From positions 150 through 12,857 of the forward strand of contig DFXX01000084.1 in the NCBI GenBank assembly GCA_002381765.1: 12,708 nt of DNA, in the 5' to 3' direction. Origin of the DNA: Bacteriovoracaceae bacterium UBA4097. GTDB lineage: Bacteria; Bdellovibrionota; Bacteriovoracia; Bacteriovoracales; Bacteriovoracaceae. The position numbers and the translations under genes were made by a program. The first letter of the stretch is position 1. The number at the start of each line of letters is the position of its first letter. Below the pieces are notes generated by a model. It was not told the DNA's origin. It saw only the letters and a list, made by a program, of their open reading frames with translations, and did not search any database. This document shows positions 1 to 6,079 of this stretch, in pieces.

Positions 1-975
1 GAATTTAAGAAAAAAGGTCATCTGAACAAAGTTAGTATCCATCTTGTCGCAGGACCTGATGACTATTTGTTCGGGGAGGAGAAAGCTCTTTTAAATGTAA
101 TAGAAGGCATCGGTCCTTTTCCGCGAGAAGCTCATTACCCTCCTTATGAAAAAGGTCTCTTCAGTACGGCACTTTCCGCAAATCCCGCCTTGGTAAATAA
201 TGTTGAGACTTATTCCAGAGTACCAGAGATCATTTTGCGGGGAGCTGAAAGCTTCAGAGCAATTGGGACAGAAAATACCCCAGGTCCCCTCATTTGTACT
301 TTATCCGGGGATGTCAGAAGGCCGGGAGTATATGAAGTTCCGGCGGGCATTCGATTTCTAGATTTAATCAATGATTACGGTGAGGGACCGGTAGGTAATA
401 GTCCTCTTAAAGCAGTTCTTCCAGGAGTCTCAACGGGAGTATTGGTGAGAGAAAATTTTGATGTACAACTTGATCACGCTTCTATGGAAAGTGTTGGAAG
501 TGGACTTGATTCCTGTAGCTTTATGATCTTTGATGAGACCAGAAGTGCTCCCCGTATTGCACAAGAAGTAGCAAAGTTTCTTTACCGTGAATCCTGTAAT
601 CAATGTACCGCCTGCAAAACGGGACTCGGAATATCTTCCATTAGTTTAGACGCCCTCTTCACTGAGAACCCGGATGATAAGCTCATCGACAGGGCCATTC
701 TAGGGGCCAAGAGTGCTCCCCAAAGTAATCGCTGCTATTTACCGGTACAAGGTAGTATTCTCATACCAAATCTCATTCAAACCTTTGAACATGAATTTCG
801 TGATCTTCTGATAAACTCAGGTAACCACAAACCAGTGATCCTACCATTTATCGTAGATTATCTAGAAGATAGAAATGAATTTATCTTTAAAAATGCTGCC
901 ATGGATAAGGATAGACCTTATGAACAAGATTGGGCACCTGAGGATAAGAATTTCATGGATCGCGGAACATTTTAG
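1..975 (+). CDS. NuoF-like NADH-binding flavoprotein, 5'-truncated by window edge
   Basis: The reading frame is open from base 1 (324 residues visible), so the start lies outside the window. The sequence matches the C-terminal two thirds of the complex I 51-kDa (NuoF/HoxF) family, whose members bind FMN and NADH and pass electrons to a 4Fe-4S cluster. Visible landmarks in order are YLFGEEKALLNVIEG (equivalent to the family's YICGEETALL signature), NPALVNNVET, an SLBB-like stretch containing SGDVRRPGVYEVPAG, and the N3-cluster ligands ESCNQCTACKTG with a fourth Cys about 45 residues later in SNRCYLPVQG. All four Cys are present. About 45 residues after the family core (ending near FEHEFRDLL) are unusual and acidic. 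The next gene is mgsA, not nuoG, so this may be a stand-alone or formate dehydrogenase/hydrogenase-type diaphorase rather than a complex I subunit. The family call is strong; the partner complex is unknown. Confidence 0.88.
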   Translation, partial: EFKKKGHLNKVSIHLVAGPDDYLFGEEKALLNVIEGIGPFPREAHYPPYEKGLFSTALSANPALVNNVETYSRVPEIILRGAESFRAIGTENTPGPLICTLSGDVRRPGVYEVPAGIRFLDLINDYGEGPVGNSPLKAVLPGVSTGVLVRENFDVQLDHASMESVGSGLDSCSFMIFDETRSAPRIAQEVAKFLYRESCNQCTACKTGLGISSISLDALFTENPDDKLIDRAILGAKSAPQSNRCYLPVQGSILIPNLIQTFEHEFRDLLINSGNHKPVILPFIVDYLEDRNEFIFKNAAMDKDRPYEQDWAPEDKNFMDRGTF

Positions 976-978
976 ACA

Positions 979-984
979 TATGAT
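979..984 (+). promoter_or_regulatory. Putative -10 box (TATGAT) for leaderless mgsA
   Basis: TATGAT matches the sigma-70 -10 consensus at 5 of 6 positions. It ends exactly 6 nt before the mgsA ATG, so transcription would start at or next to the start codon. No Shine-Dalgarno sequence lies between. The -35 region 17 nt upstream (TGGATC, 956-961) is weak. The box sits directly after the stop codon of the upstream gene. Confidence 0.5.
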
Positions 985-990
985 ATTGTA

Positions 991-1353
991 ATGAAAAACG
1001 TTGCTTTAATTGCTCATGATAATTTGAAAAATGATATGGTGGAATGGGTTAAGAAACATCAAAATAAACTCGCTACCTTCAAACTCTTTGCTACAGGAAC
1101 GACCGGTAGAATAATAAACGAAAAGACCGGTCTTGAAATAACCAGATTCAAAAGTGGTCCCCTAGGTGGTGATCAGCAGATAGGTGCTGGCATTGCTGAA
1201 GGAAAAATCGATGCTGTCATCTTTTTTTGGGATCCTATGGCCCCTCATCCTCATGATGTGGATGTAAAAGCACTTCTCAGAATCGCGGCCGTGTATGATC
1301 GACCGATGGCATGTAATAAGGCCACTGCCAATCTCATAATAGATGGTCTATAA
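991..1353 (+). CDS. mgsA: Methylglyoxal synthase
   Basis: Converts dihydroxyacetone phosphate to methylglyoxal and phosphate in the cytosol, the bypass that relieves sugar-phosphate build-up. The 120-residue protein carries the family's active-site set with a constant offset of 10 from E. coli MgsA: His9 (E. coli His19), the phosphate-binding ATGTTG at 34-39, SGPLGGDQQIGA with Asp61 (Asp71), Asp81 (Asp91), and PHPHDVD with His88 and Asp91 (His98, Asp101). The C-terminal CNKATANLII motif is present. It is shorter than the 152-residue E. coli enzyme because both ends are trimmed; the core is complete. The ATG lies 15 bp after the NuoF-like gene, has no ribosome binding site, and sits 6 nt after a TATGAT hexamer, suggesting its own leaderless promoter. 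It converges on the SDR gene with a 2-bp gap. Confidence 0.95.
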   Translation: MKNVALIAHDNLKNDMVEWVKKHQNKLATFKLFATGTTGRIINEKTGLEITRFKSGPLGGDQQIGAGIAEGKIDAVIFFWDPMAPHPHDVDVKALLRIAAVYDRPMACNKATANLIIDGL

Positions 1354-1355
1354 AA

Positions 1356-2318
1356 TCAGTGAAGCCCAATTGATTTTGAGTTTGCAACATTAAAATTGAT
1401 GCCAGCTAGTTTTTCAGATTGTTTCCAGAGTTTTTCTCTTGCTACAAAATTTGCAGCTTGCGTAGAATAACCAACTTCGGTTGGACTCCCCCACATTTCG
1501 AATGGACCATTGGGGCCATAATAAATTCCACTTCTTGCTTCAATTGAACTGGCAGCAAAAAGAATAGGTAGCGCTCCTTTGCTGGCATCTTGTCCCATCG
1601 TTTTAAGCATAATTCTCTTTAAAAAAGCTACGGGATGAAAGTAGCTTCCTGAGATTTGAGGCCCTTTATCAAAGATATGCGTCTGACTTGCTCCAGGGTG
1701 GACAGGAATGACTTTAATGTTCAGCCCCTGCTCCTGGCAACGATGATGAAGTTCAAGCGCAAAAAGGAGCATGGCAAGCTTTGATTGAGCATAGGCTTCA
1801 GAAGCATCATACTTTTTAGACAATTCTAAATCATCAAAATGCATTCGGCCTTGTTTATGAACAATACTACTTAAGAAGACTATTCTGGGATCTGAACCTC
1901 TTAGCAATAAAGGAAAGAGTTGAGTGGTTAGAAAAAAATGTCCCAGATAATTCACCCCAAAAGTAAGTTCATGGCCATCTGAAGTCTCCATTCTTTTTTG
2001 GACAGCTGATATCCCTGCATTATTTATCAATATATCCACAACGGGGTACTCTTGCATGATTCTATCAGCAAAGGAGCTGACGGAAGAAAGTGAAGCGAGA
2101 TCAAGCCTTTCAAAGATGATGTTTGCTTTAGGCTCTCTTTCTTTTATTTCTTCAATGGTCTTCTGGCCTTTTTCACTATCATCGGCCGCCATGATCACAG
2201 TGGCTTCTTTACGGGCAAATTGTTTTGCAGCTTCAAGGCCTATCCCACTTGTAGCACCGGTGATGACAATTACTTTTCCCTTCAGGGATTCCATATCATC
2301 TTTTGACCAACTACTCAT
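1356..2318 (-). CDS. Short-chain dehydrogenase/reductase, retinol-dehydrogenase/WWOX-like
   Basis: A 320-residue NAD(P)-dependent oxidoreductase of the classical SDR fold. Visible motifs are the dinucleotide-binding TGATSGIG (20-27), LDLASL (72-77), NNAG (99-102), the catalytic Ser in FLSSIV (148-153), catalytic YAQSK (Tyr176, Lys180), and HPGA (207-210). The long C-terminal part after the PG motif and the GHFFLTTQL stretch fit the retinol dehydrogenase/protochlorophyllide reductase-like branch; the substrate cannot be read from sequence. The start ATG at 2318 is supported by AAGGAG about 7 nt upstream, which favours it over Met9. Upstream is an inverted repeat (2336-2367) that could be operator or attenuator. 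The gene is monocistronic and convergent with mgsA, with no hairpin between the stops. Confidence 0.9.
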   Translation of the reverse strand: MSSWSKDDMESLKGKVIVITGATSGIGLEAAKQFARKEATVIMAADDSEKGQKTIEEIKEREPKANIIFERLDLASLSSVSSFADRIMQEYPVVDILINNAGISAVQKRMETSDGHELTFGVNYLGHFFLTTQLFPLLLRGSDPRIVFLSSIVHKQGRMHFDDLELSKKYDASEAYAQSKLAMLLFALELHHRCQEQGLNIKVIPVHPGASQTHIFDKGPQISGSYFHPVAFLKRIMLKTMGQDASKGALPILFAASSIEARSGIYYGPNGPFEMWGSPTEVGYSTQAANFVAREKLWKQSEKLAGINFNVANSKSIGLH

Positions 2319-2335
2319 AGACTCTCCTTAATAAT

Positions 2336-2370
2336 AAAAATGGCCATCATAAATGATGACCATTTTTTTT
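2336..2370. promoter_or_regulatory. Inverted repeat upstream of the SDR gene (operator or bidirectional terminator)
   Basis: AAAAATGG-C-CATCA (2336-2349) pairs with TGATG-A-CCATTTTT (2354-2367), with one mismatch and a TAAA loop. T runs follow on both strands, so it could act as a terminator in either direction. On the minus strand it contains TATGAT with TGGTCA 18 nt upstream, a plausible promoter for the SDR gene. In that case the palindrome would be a repressor operator covering the -10 box. It ends 18 bp before the SDR start codon. Confidence 0.5.
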
Positions 2371-2600
2371 GACCATCTAATCTGCATTAAGTCTCAAGCA
2401 CTCCGCTCCAGTCTTGATACAGTTATTCACCCGAGAGTGAATAGTGGTCTGTCATTACAGTAACCATCTGTAGCATTCTCTGAAAATTTAATCTTACCCA
2501 AAGGATGACCTTCTAAATTTCTCTGCTTATTGAGACTTGCAACATCTCACGGCATAAGCATTGCATCTTAACAAGAAGGCTTTTAACAAAGGAGTCAAAC
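2371..2600. other. Intergenic region with one short hairpin
   Basis: About 230 bp between the SDR inverted repeat and the Gly/Thr-rich secreted protein gene. No convincing ORF is seen on either strand. One perfect 7-bp stem with a 6-nt loop, TATTCAC-CCGAGA-GTGAATA, lies at 2424-2443 without a following T run. Its role is unknown; a small RNA or regulator site is possible but not supported by anything else. Confidence 0.4.
2530..2558 (+). promoter_or_regulatory. Weak candidate sigma-70 promoter for the 2601-3365 operon
   Basis: TTGAGA (2530-2535) and CATAAG (2553-2558) are separated by 17 bp and lie about 40 bp upstream of the ATG. The -35 is reasonable and the -10 is poor, so this is only the best of several weak candidates. 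Confidence 0.25.
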
Positions 2601-3077
2601 ATGAAACGTTTATTAATAGGCCTCACTACTATGTTAGTGACCATGCCTCTGATTGCGCAAACCACTATGGGTTCAGGCATCAATCCTGCTCCGGCGGCCA
2701 CAGGCAGTGGTCTGGGAACAGGTGTGGGAACTGGCAACTCCACTGATACTGGTTCACCCATTGGGGGCAGACCCTCCGCAAACCCATCCGTTGATCGAGG
2801 TAACGACTTCCCGACAACCGATTCCCAACAAAGAATGGAGGATTATAATTACGGCGGTGCTGGTATCGACACTGGAACAGATCCAGCACTTGATAATGAT
2901 CCTGGCATTGGAACGGGTGTCGGAACAGGAACTGGTATTGGAACCGGAACCGACGTAAATACCAATCCTAACAGCGGAATCGACTCATCGATGGGAACAG
3001 GTACGGGTCAAGGTACTAACTCTAACAATGGCCCTGGTTCTGTTACTCCACGTACTGGAACAGAGGATGATTTTTAG
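2601..3077 (+). CDS. Secreted Gly/Thr-rich low-complexity protein
   Basis: I do not recognise a family. The 158-residue product begins with a Sec signal peptide (MKRLL, then a hydrophobic run to PLIAQ, cleavage near residue 19-20). The mature part is almost entirely Gly, Thr, Ser, Asn, Asp and Pro, with two GTG-repeat tracts (about residues 35-46 and 101-118) and an acidic DDF end. It contains no Cys and almost no hydrophobic residues, so it should be disordered and periplasmic or secreted. The ATG is well placed behind AAGGAG (7-nt spacing). The second gene follows 12 bp later with its own strong ribosome binding site, so the two are likely cotranscribed. The repeat tracts could form by slippage, since related GGAACNGG units recur in the DNA. 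Confidence 0.75.
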   Translation: MKRLLIGLTTMLVTMPLIAQTTMGSGINPAPAATGSGLGTGVGTGNSTDTGSPIGGRPSANPSVDRGNDFPTTDSQQRMEDYNYGGAGIDTGTDPALDNDPGIGTGVGTGTGIGTGTDVNTNPNSGIDSSMGTGTGQGTNSNNGPGSVTPRTGTEDDF

Positions 3078-3089
3078 AAGGAGGAAGAT

Positions 3090-3365
3090 ATGAAAAAATT
3101 TATCATGATTATAGCGACGGGTTTAATATTCCAGCTGGCCTATGCACAAGAAGAATCATACCTATTGGATGAGGGACCTCCCACAGGTGAAGAAGAATGG
3201 CAGGGCTTTGAAAATGTAGAAGATCAAGAACGTCAGGAGTATGAAGGCAAAGAAGGCAATCTTCAAAGGCAAGAAGAGGATGTTGCCCCGGTTGATCCCC
3301 AGTTTGATCCGATAGATAGTGATTATAGAGATGAAGAAAAAGAAGGTGCTTGGGAAGAAGAATAA
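3090..3365 (+). CDS. Small acidic secreted protein
   Basis: I do not recognise a family. The 91-residue product has an N-terminal signal peptide (MKKFIMIIATGL to AYAQ, cleavage near residue 19-20). The mature part is dominated by Glu and Asp, with several Gln and Pro and no Cys, giving a very low predicted pI. A near-perfect AGAAGGAGG sits just before the ATG. It is the second gene of a two-gene operon with the Gly/Thr-rich secreted protein, and a stable hairpin follows 6 bp after its stop. Both being exported and low-complexity suggests a shared role in the envelope or secreted matrix, but this is inference. Confidence 0.72.
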   Translation: MKKFIMIIATGLIFQLAYAQEESYLLDEGPPTGEEEWQGFENVEDQERQEYEGKEGNLQRQEEDVAPVDPQFDPIDSDYRDEEKEGAWEEE

Positions 3366-3371
3366 GAATCT

Positions 3372-3399
3372 CAGCAGGGCTTCCCTTGAAGTCCTGCTG
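3372..3399 (+). terminator. Hairpin after the secreted-protein operon
   Basis: CAGCAGGGCTTC and GAAGTCCTGCTG form a 12-bp stem (one G-U pair) around a CCTT loop. The sequence after it is A/T-rich (ATTTATAATAAAA) rather than a clean T run. It lies between convergent genes and may also stop minus-strand transcription of the PDZ lipoprotein gene. Confidence 0.7.
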
Positions 3400-3419
3400 A
3401 TTTATAATAAAATCAAAAC

Positions 3420-4229
3420 TCACGACTTACATAAGTTTCTTTTCTTAACTTCTTTTTTACTACAGGCCTTTTTAATGATCTCTTTCTGAGAATCCAGAAT
3501 GTGGGAACTTACATCCACAGCTTCTAACTTTATACTTTTCCTTACCCCTTCCCTCATAACTTCTATCGGAATACTCGTTTGGCCTGATTTAAACATTTGA
3601 ATAAGAACCGATTTACTCTCTATTCGTCGATCATTTGCCTTTAAGATGACATCACCTTCTTTAATGACATCTTGATTCGGTGAGCCCTTGATAATCTCTT
3701 CTACCTGAAGGCCTCCTTTAAGGTCTTTAACCAAAAGTTTCATCTCCTCGGCGGGCACTTCTCGCAGAATTAGCTCTGGTTCAAATGTCTCATTGGTGCA
3801 CTGATAGGTAACTTCAAATTCAGGATAAGAATAGGTCTCTTCCCATGTGTTAGAGGACATGGTACTGAAACCAAGCCCAAAACCACTATGATACCGACTA
3901 TAGAACGGAGACATTCCGTAATAGTATGATGGAAATCCAGTGGAAGAAGATCTTATAACATCCTTTGAGACTGTCTTATCCTGGACATCTAGTATATGGG
4001 CCAACTTAAAGCCGGATTCCTTACAATTTTCAATAGCTCTGAACTTAGCAAATAGTTCTGCCACATCTTTTTTTGTTCGAGCATTGGCCTTAAAGGAGGT
4101 CGCCTTGAGACCCGCCTTTACATCTCTATCGCGAAAACCTTCCTTATCCTCATAAGACTTATACTGAGTACGGGAACTAGCACACCCCACCATGCTTATC
4201 AAAAGTGCTAAAGAGATGAATCTATCCAT
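3420..4229 (-). CDS. Lipoprotein with C-terminal PDZ domain
   Basis: A 269-residue predicted lipoprotein. It has a short signal peptide with lipobox SMVGC (lipidated Cys16), a charged segment, and a Tyr/Ser/Gly/Phe-rich stretch at about 95-125. A PDZ domain follows at about 165-240 with the typical GLQVEEIIKGSPNQDVIKEG...GDVILKANDRRI core. A Lys/Cys-rich tail ends the protein. Besides Cys16 it has Cys69, Cys144 and two Cys near the end, which may form disulfides. It is not a protease: no catalytic domain accompanies the PDZ, so binding peptides or scaffolding in the envelope is the likely role. The start is placed at ATG 4229 because GGAG lies 9 nt upstream. A TTG 15 bp further upstream keeps the frame but would put extra residues before the signal peptide and overlap the ribosome binding site. 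A strong terminator-like hairpin stands just upstream (4246-4273). Confidence 0.82.
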   Translation of the reverse strand: MDRFISLALLISMVGCASSRTQYKSYEDKEGFRDRDVKAGLKATSFKANARTKKDVAELFAKFRAIENCKESGFKLAHILDVQDKTVSKDVIRSSSTGFPSYYYGMSPFYSRYHSGFGLGFSTMSSNTWEETYSYPEFEVTYQCTNETFEPELILREVPAEEMKLLVKDLKGGLQVEEIIKGSPNQDVIKEGDVILKANDRRIESKSVLIQMFKSGQTSIPIEVMREGVRKSIKLEAVDVSSHILDSQKEIIKKACSKKEVKKRNLCKS

Positions 4230-4245
4230 AAATAACTTCTCCAAG

Positions 4246-4275
4246 AAAAAGGGGGGTCTAGGCCCCCCTTTTTTT
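4246..4275 (-). terminator. Strong intrinsic terminator between two minus-strand genes
   Basis: An 11-bp stem (AAAAAGGGGGG with CCCCCCTTTTT, loop TCTAGG) followed by T runs in both orientations. On the minus strand it starts at the stop codon of the 4274-4591 gene and ends about 16 nt before the start codon of the PDZ lipoprotein gene, just upstream of that gene's ribosome binding site. Confidence 0.85.
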
Positions 4276-4591
4276 AATCCTTACTTTCACTTTCGTAAAT
4301 TTCCTCGATACTGGCATCGCCTTCTTGGGCCTTCTCTTTACTTTCTTCACGTTGCTGTTTCCAATCTTTTTTCTGATCTTTCAGCTCTTGCTTTTGGGCC
4401 TTCATTTCATCCTTACATTCCTTCATAGCAGCTTTATTACTGGCTTCTTGAATACAGGATCGAGACTGTTGAAGGAGTTCAATCTTTTGATCTAGATACT
4501 GAAGTTTCATTTGTTTTTTTGCACTAAAATCATCTTGAGCAAATGATCCTACCGAAAATAGTCCTAAACTCGCAATTAAGAGAAATTTCAT
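4274..4591 (-). CDS. Small periplasmic charged helical protein
   Basis: The family is not recognised. The 105-residue product has a signal peptide (MKFLLIASLGLFSVGSFAQ, cleavage near residue 18). The mature chain is rich in Lys, Glu, Gln and Met and should form one or two long amphipathic helices, possibly a coiled-coil hairpin. Two Cys about 14 residues apart (in RSCIQEAS and MKECKDEM) could form a disulfide linking the helices. The tail is acidic. AAAAGGAG lies 5 nt before the ATG. The gene lies 33 bp after the small membrane protein gene on the same strand and ends directly at a strong terminator. It could be a periplasmic chaperone-like or metal-binding protein, but nothing in the sequence decides this. 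Confidence 0.75.
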   Translation of the reverse strand: MKFLLIASLGLFSVGSFAQDDFSAKKQMKLQYLDQKIELLQQSRSCIQEASNKAAMKECKDEMKAQKQELKDQKKDWKQQREESKEKAQEGDASIEEIYESESKD

Positions 4592-4624
4592 AACGACTCC
4601 TTTTGTTATGACACCATATTAGAA

Positions 4625-4882
4625 TTAATGGTGATGACTCCATTTTTTAAACTGATAATGTGGTCGTAGTTCTTTATGCCTAATACCTCTTTCCTGGCCC
4701 GGGGACTTCTGGGCGATCTTTTTGTCCTCAGGGGTCGAGGAATCATGACGACGTTTAGCTAATCGAATGATTTGATCTGTGTTTTTATCGACGTGACTTA
4801 CGGACAAGAACATGCCAATAGGAAAAAGAAACCAGAAGCTTAGAACCACGACAGTAAGGATAATCTCAAGGGGTGAACCCAT
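4625..4882 (-). CDS. Small single-span membrane protein with basic, His-ended tail
   Basis: The family is not recognised. An 85-residue protein starts at MGSPLEI and has one transmembrane segment (about residues 5-27, IILTVVVLSFWFLFPIGMFL). A strongly basic, His-containing hydrophilic tail follows and ends in SHHH. The start is fixed at 4882 by a perfect AGGAGG with 5-nt spacing. The frame stays open 17 codons further upstream, but that extension overlaps the candidate promoter and ribosome binding site and is not translated in my view. The Lys/Arg-rich tail predicts an N-out/C-in topology by the positive-inside rule. Probably first gene of a small operon with the helical periplasmic protein. 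Confidence 0.7.
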   Translation of the reverse strand: MGSPLEIILTVVVLSFWFLFPIGMFLSVSHVDKNTDQIIRLAKRRHDSSTPEDKKIAQKSPGQERGIRHKELRPHYQFKKWSHHH

Positions 4883-4904
4883 ACAAACCTCCTGTTTAAC
4901 CGGC

Positions 4905-4933
4905 ATCTTACCACTATGCCAAAGAAGGTCCAA
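4905..4933 (-). promoter_or_regulatory. Candidate sigma-70 promoter for the small membrane protein gene
   Basis: On the minus strand TTGGAC (4933-4928) and TAAGAT (4910-4905) are separated by exactly 17 bp. The start point would fall near 4898, a few bases before the AGGAGG ribosome binding site. The spacing is ideal and the hexamers are moderate. Confidence 0.45.
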
Positions 4934-4964
4934 CCCTAGAATGTATCAAGCAGAATTGTTAAGT

Positions 4965-6065
4965 TTATTCTTTTTTTAATCTTGCTAACAACCCTTCATC
5001 TGTCGAAAAATAGATAAGACCATCAGGCCCCTGAATTACATGCCGAATTCGGTATTCTAGATCTTTCAGAAGCTCTTCCTGCTTCACCGCCTGAGTTCCT
5101 TCAAACACCACCCGCCTGATATGCTGAGTTCCCAAATTTGCTAAAAATAGATTTCCTTTCCACTTAGGAAACACTTCAGCATGATAGATGGTAAATCCAG
5201 AAGGAGAGATGGCCGGAGTCCAATAGACTAAAGGCTGGACCATACCTGCTTTATGAGTGCCTTCTCCAATTTTGGGTCCATAATATTCGCGTCCATAGGT
5301 GATAATAGGCCAGCCGTAGTTATCACCCTTTTTAATAAGATTCACTTCATCCCCACCCCGAGGACCAAACTCAACTGACCAGAGCTCATTTCTTAAGGGA
5401 TGAACAGTTAGCCCCTGTGGGTTTCTATGTCCATAGGACCAGATTTCTGGTTTCGCATCTTTTCTCTTAATGAAGGGATTATCCTCAGGAATGCTTCCAT
5501 CCTCTTTGATTCTTATAATTTTTCCATTATGGTAATTAAGATCCTGGGCCTTGTGTCGCTCATTGCGATCGCCAATTGAGATGAAGATATGCTTGTCAAA
5601 AAATGCTATACGGGATCCAAAATGAATATCATTATCATTGGCCTCAAAGGCCGAAAATATTTTCTTAAAGCCGTTCAGTTTATTACCTTTAAGCTCGGCC
5701 CTTCCTAGAGCAGTCGTTGCTCTATCTCCCACTGGTTCTGAATAGGTCAAAAAGATTAAGCTATTTTTTGCAAACTCGGGATGAACTTTAATATCCAACA
5801 GCCCCCCCTGACCTTCATTATAGACTTGAGGAACTCCCTCAATTTTAGTGGTACTCTTGTCTTGGGGATTAAAGATGAAGACTTCTCCCGATTTCACGGT
5901 GAAGATAATTCTCTTATCAGGCAGAAAATCCATTCCCCAGATGATCCCAGGTTTTTCAGTAAGTTTTTCCACTGAGAATTTTTGACCTTCAGAAGAATAG
6001 ATTTTTTTATCCTTGGCATGAGTTGGTAAACTCACCAGAACAACCAGAAGCAAAAAGAATTTCAT
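4965..6065 (-). CDS. PQQ-dependent aldose sugar dehydrogenase-like periplasmic protein
   Basis: A 366-residue exported protein of the soluble glucose dehydrogenase/YliI (Asd) family, six-bladed beta-propellers that oxidise sugars with pyrroloquinoline quinone in the periplasm. The signal peptide spans residues 1-17 (cleavage after THA). Family landmarks are EGQGGLLDIKVHPEF (84-98), NDIHFGSRIAF with the likely catalytic His148, SIGDR, AQDLNYHNGKIIRI, the EIWSYGHRNPQGL block (207-219, Arg214 at a PQQ-contact position), FGPRGGDEVN and NYGWP, and SPSGFTIYH. The length is normal for the family. GAGG sits 5 nt before the ATG, and the gene follows the SIR2-like gene by only 14 bp, so they are very probably cotranscribed. 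No pqq biosynthesis gene is in the window, so the cofactor would have to come from elsewhere. No terminator is visible after the stop. Confidence 0.88.
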   Translation of the reverse strand: MKFFLLLVVLVSLPTHAKDKKIYSSEGQKFSVEKLTEKPGIIWGMDFLPDKRIIFTVKSGEVFIFNPQDKSTTKIEGVPQVYNEGQGGLLDIKVHPEFAKNSLIFLTYSEPVGDRATTALGRAELKGNKLNGFKKIFSAFEANDNDIHFGSRIAFFDKHIFISIGDRNERHKAQDLNYHNGKIIRIKEDGSIPEDNPFIKRKDAKPEIWSYGHRNPQGLTVHPLRNELWSVEFGPRGGDEVNLIKKGDNYGWPIITYGREYYGPKIGEGTHKAGMVQPLVYWTPAISPSGFTIYHAEVFPKWKGNLFLANLGTQHIRRVVFEGTQAVKQEELLKDLEYRIRHVIQGPDGLIYFSTDEGLLARLKKE

Positions 6066-6079
6066 TGAAACCTCATCAA

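Noticed and set aside
2424..2443. Hairpin TATTCAC-CCGAGA-GTGAATA considered as a tRNA arm or CRISPR-like repeat
   Set aside because: No other tRNA arms or T-loop sequence surround it and the unit is not repeated, so it is kept only as an unexplained hairpin.
2371..2600. A riboswitch before the secreted-protein operon
   Set aside because: I see no conserved aptamer core or terminator/antiterminator pair in this leader.
2653..2958. Second plus-strand frame inside the Gly/Thr-rich protein gene
   Set aside because: It has no ribosome binding site or signal and results from repeated GGAACNGG DNA being open in more than one frame.
3109..3423. 104-codon minus-strand frame opposite the acidic secreted protein
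   Set aside because: It reads across the terminator hairpin and opposite a gene with a clear signal peptide and ribosome binding site; it arises from Glu-rich codons read backwards.
4230..4244. TTG start at 4244 for the PDZ lipoprotein
   Set aside because: The TTG overlaps the GGAG ribosome binding site of ATG 4229, and the extension would precede a normal lipoprotein signal peptide.
4883..4933. Upstream start at 4933 for the small membrane protein
   Set aside because: A perfect AGGAGG with 5-nt spacing marks the ATG at 4882, and the extension overlaps the candidate promoter and breaks the expected membrane-protein start.
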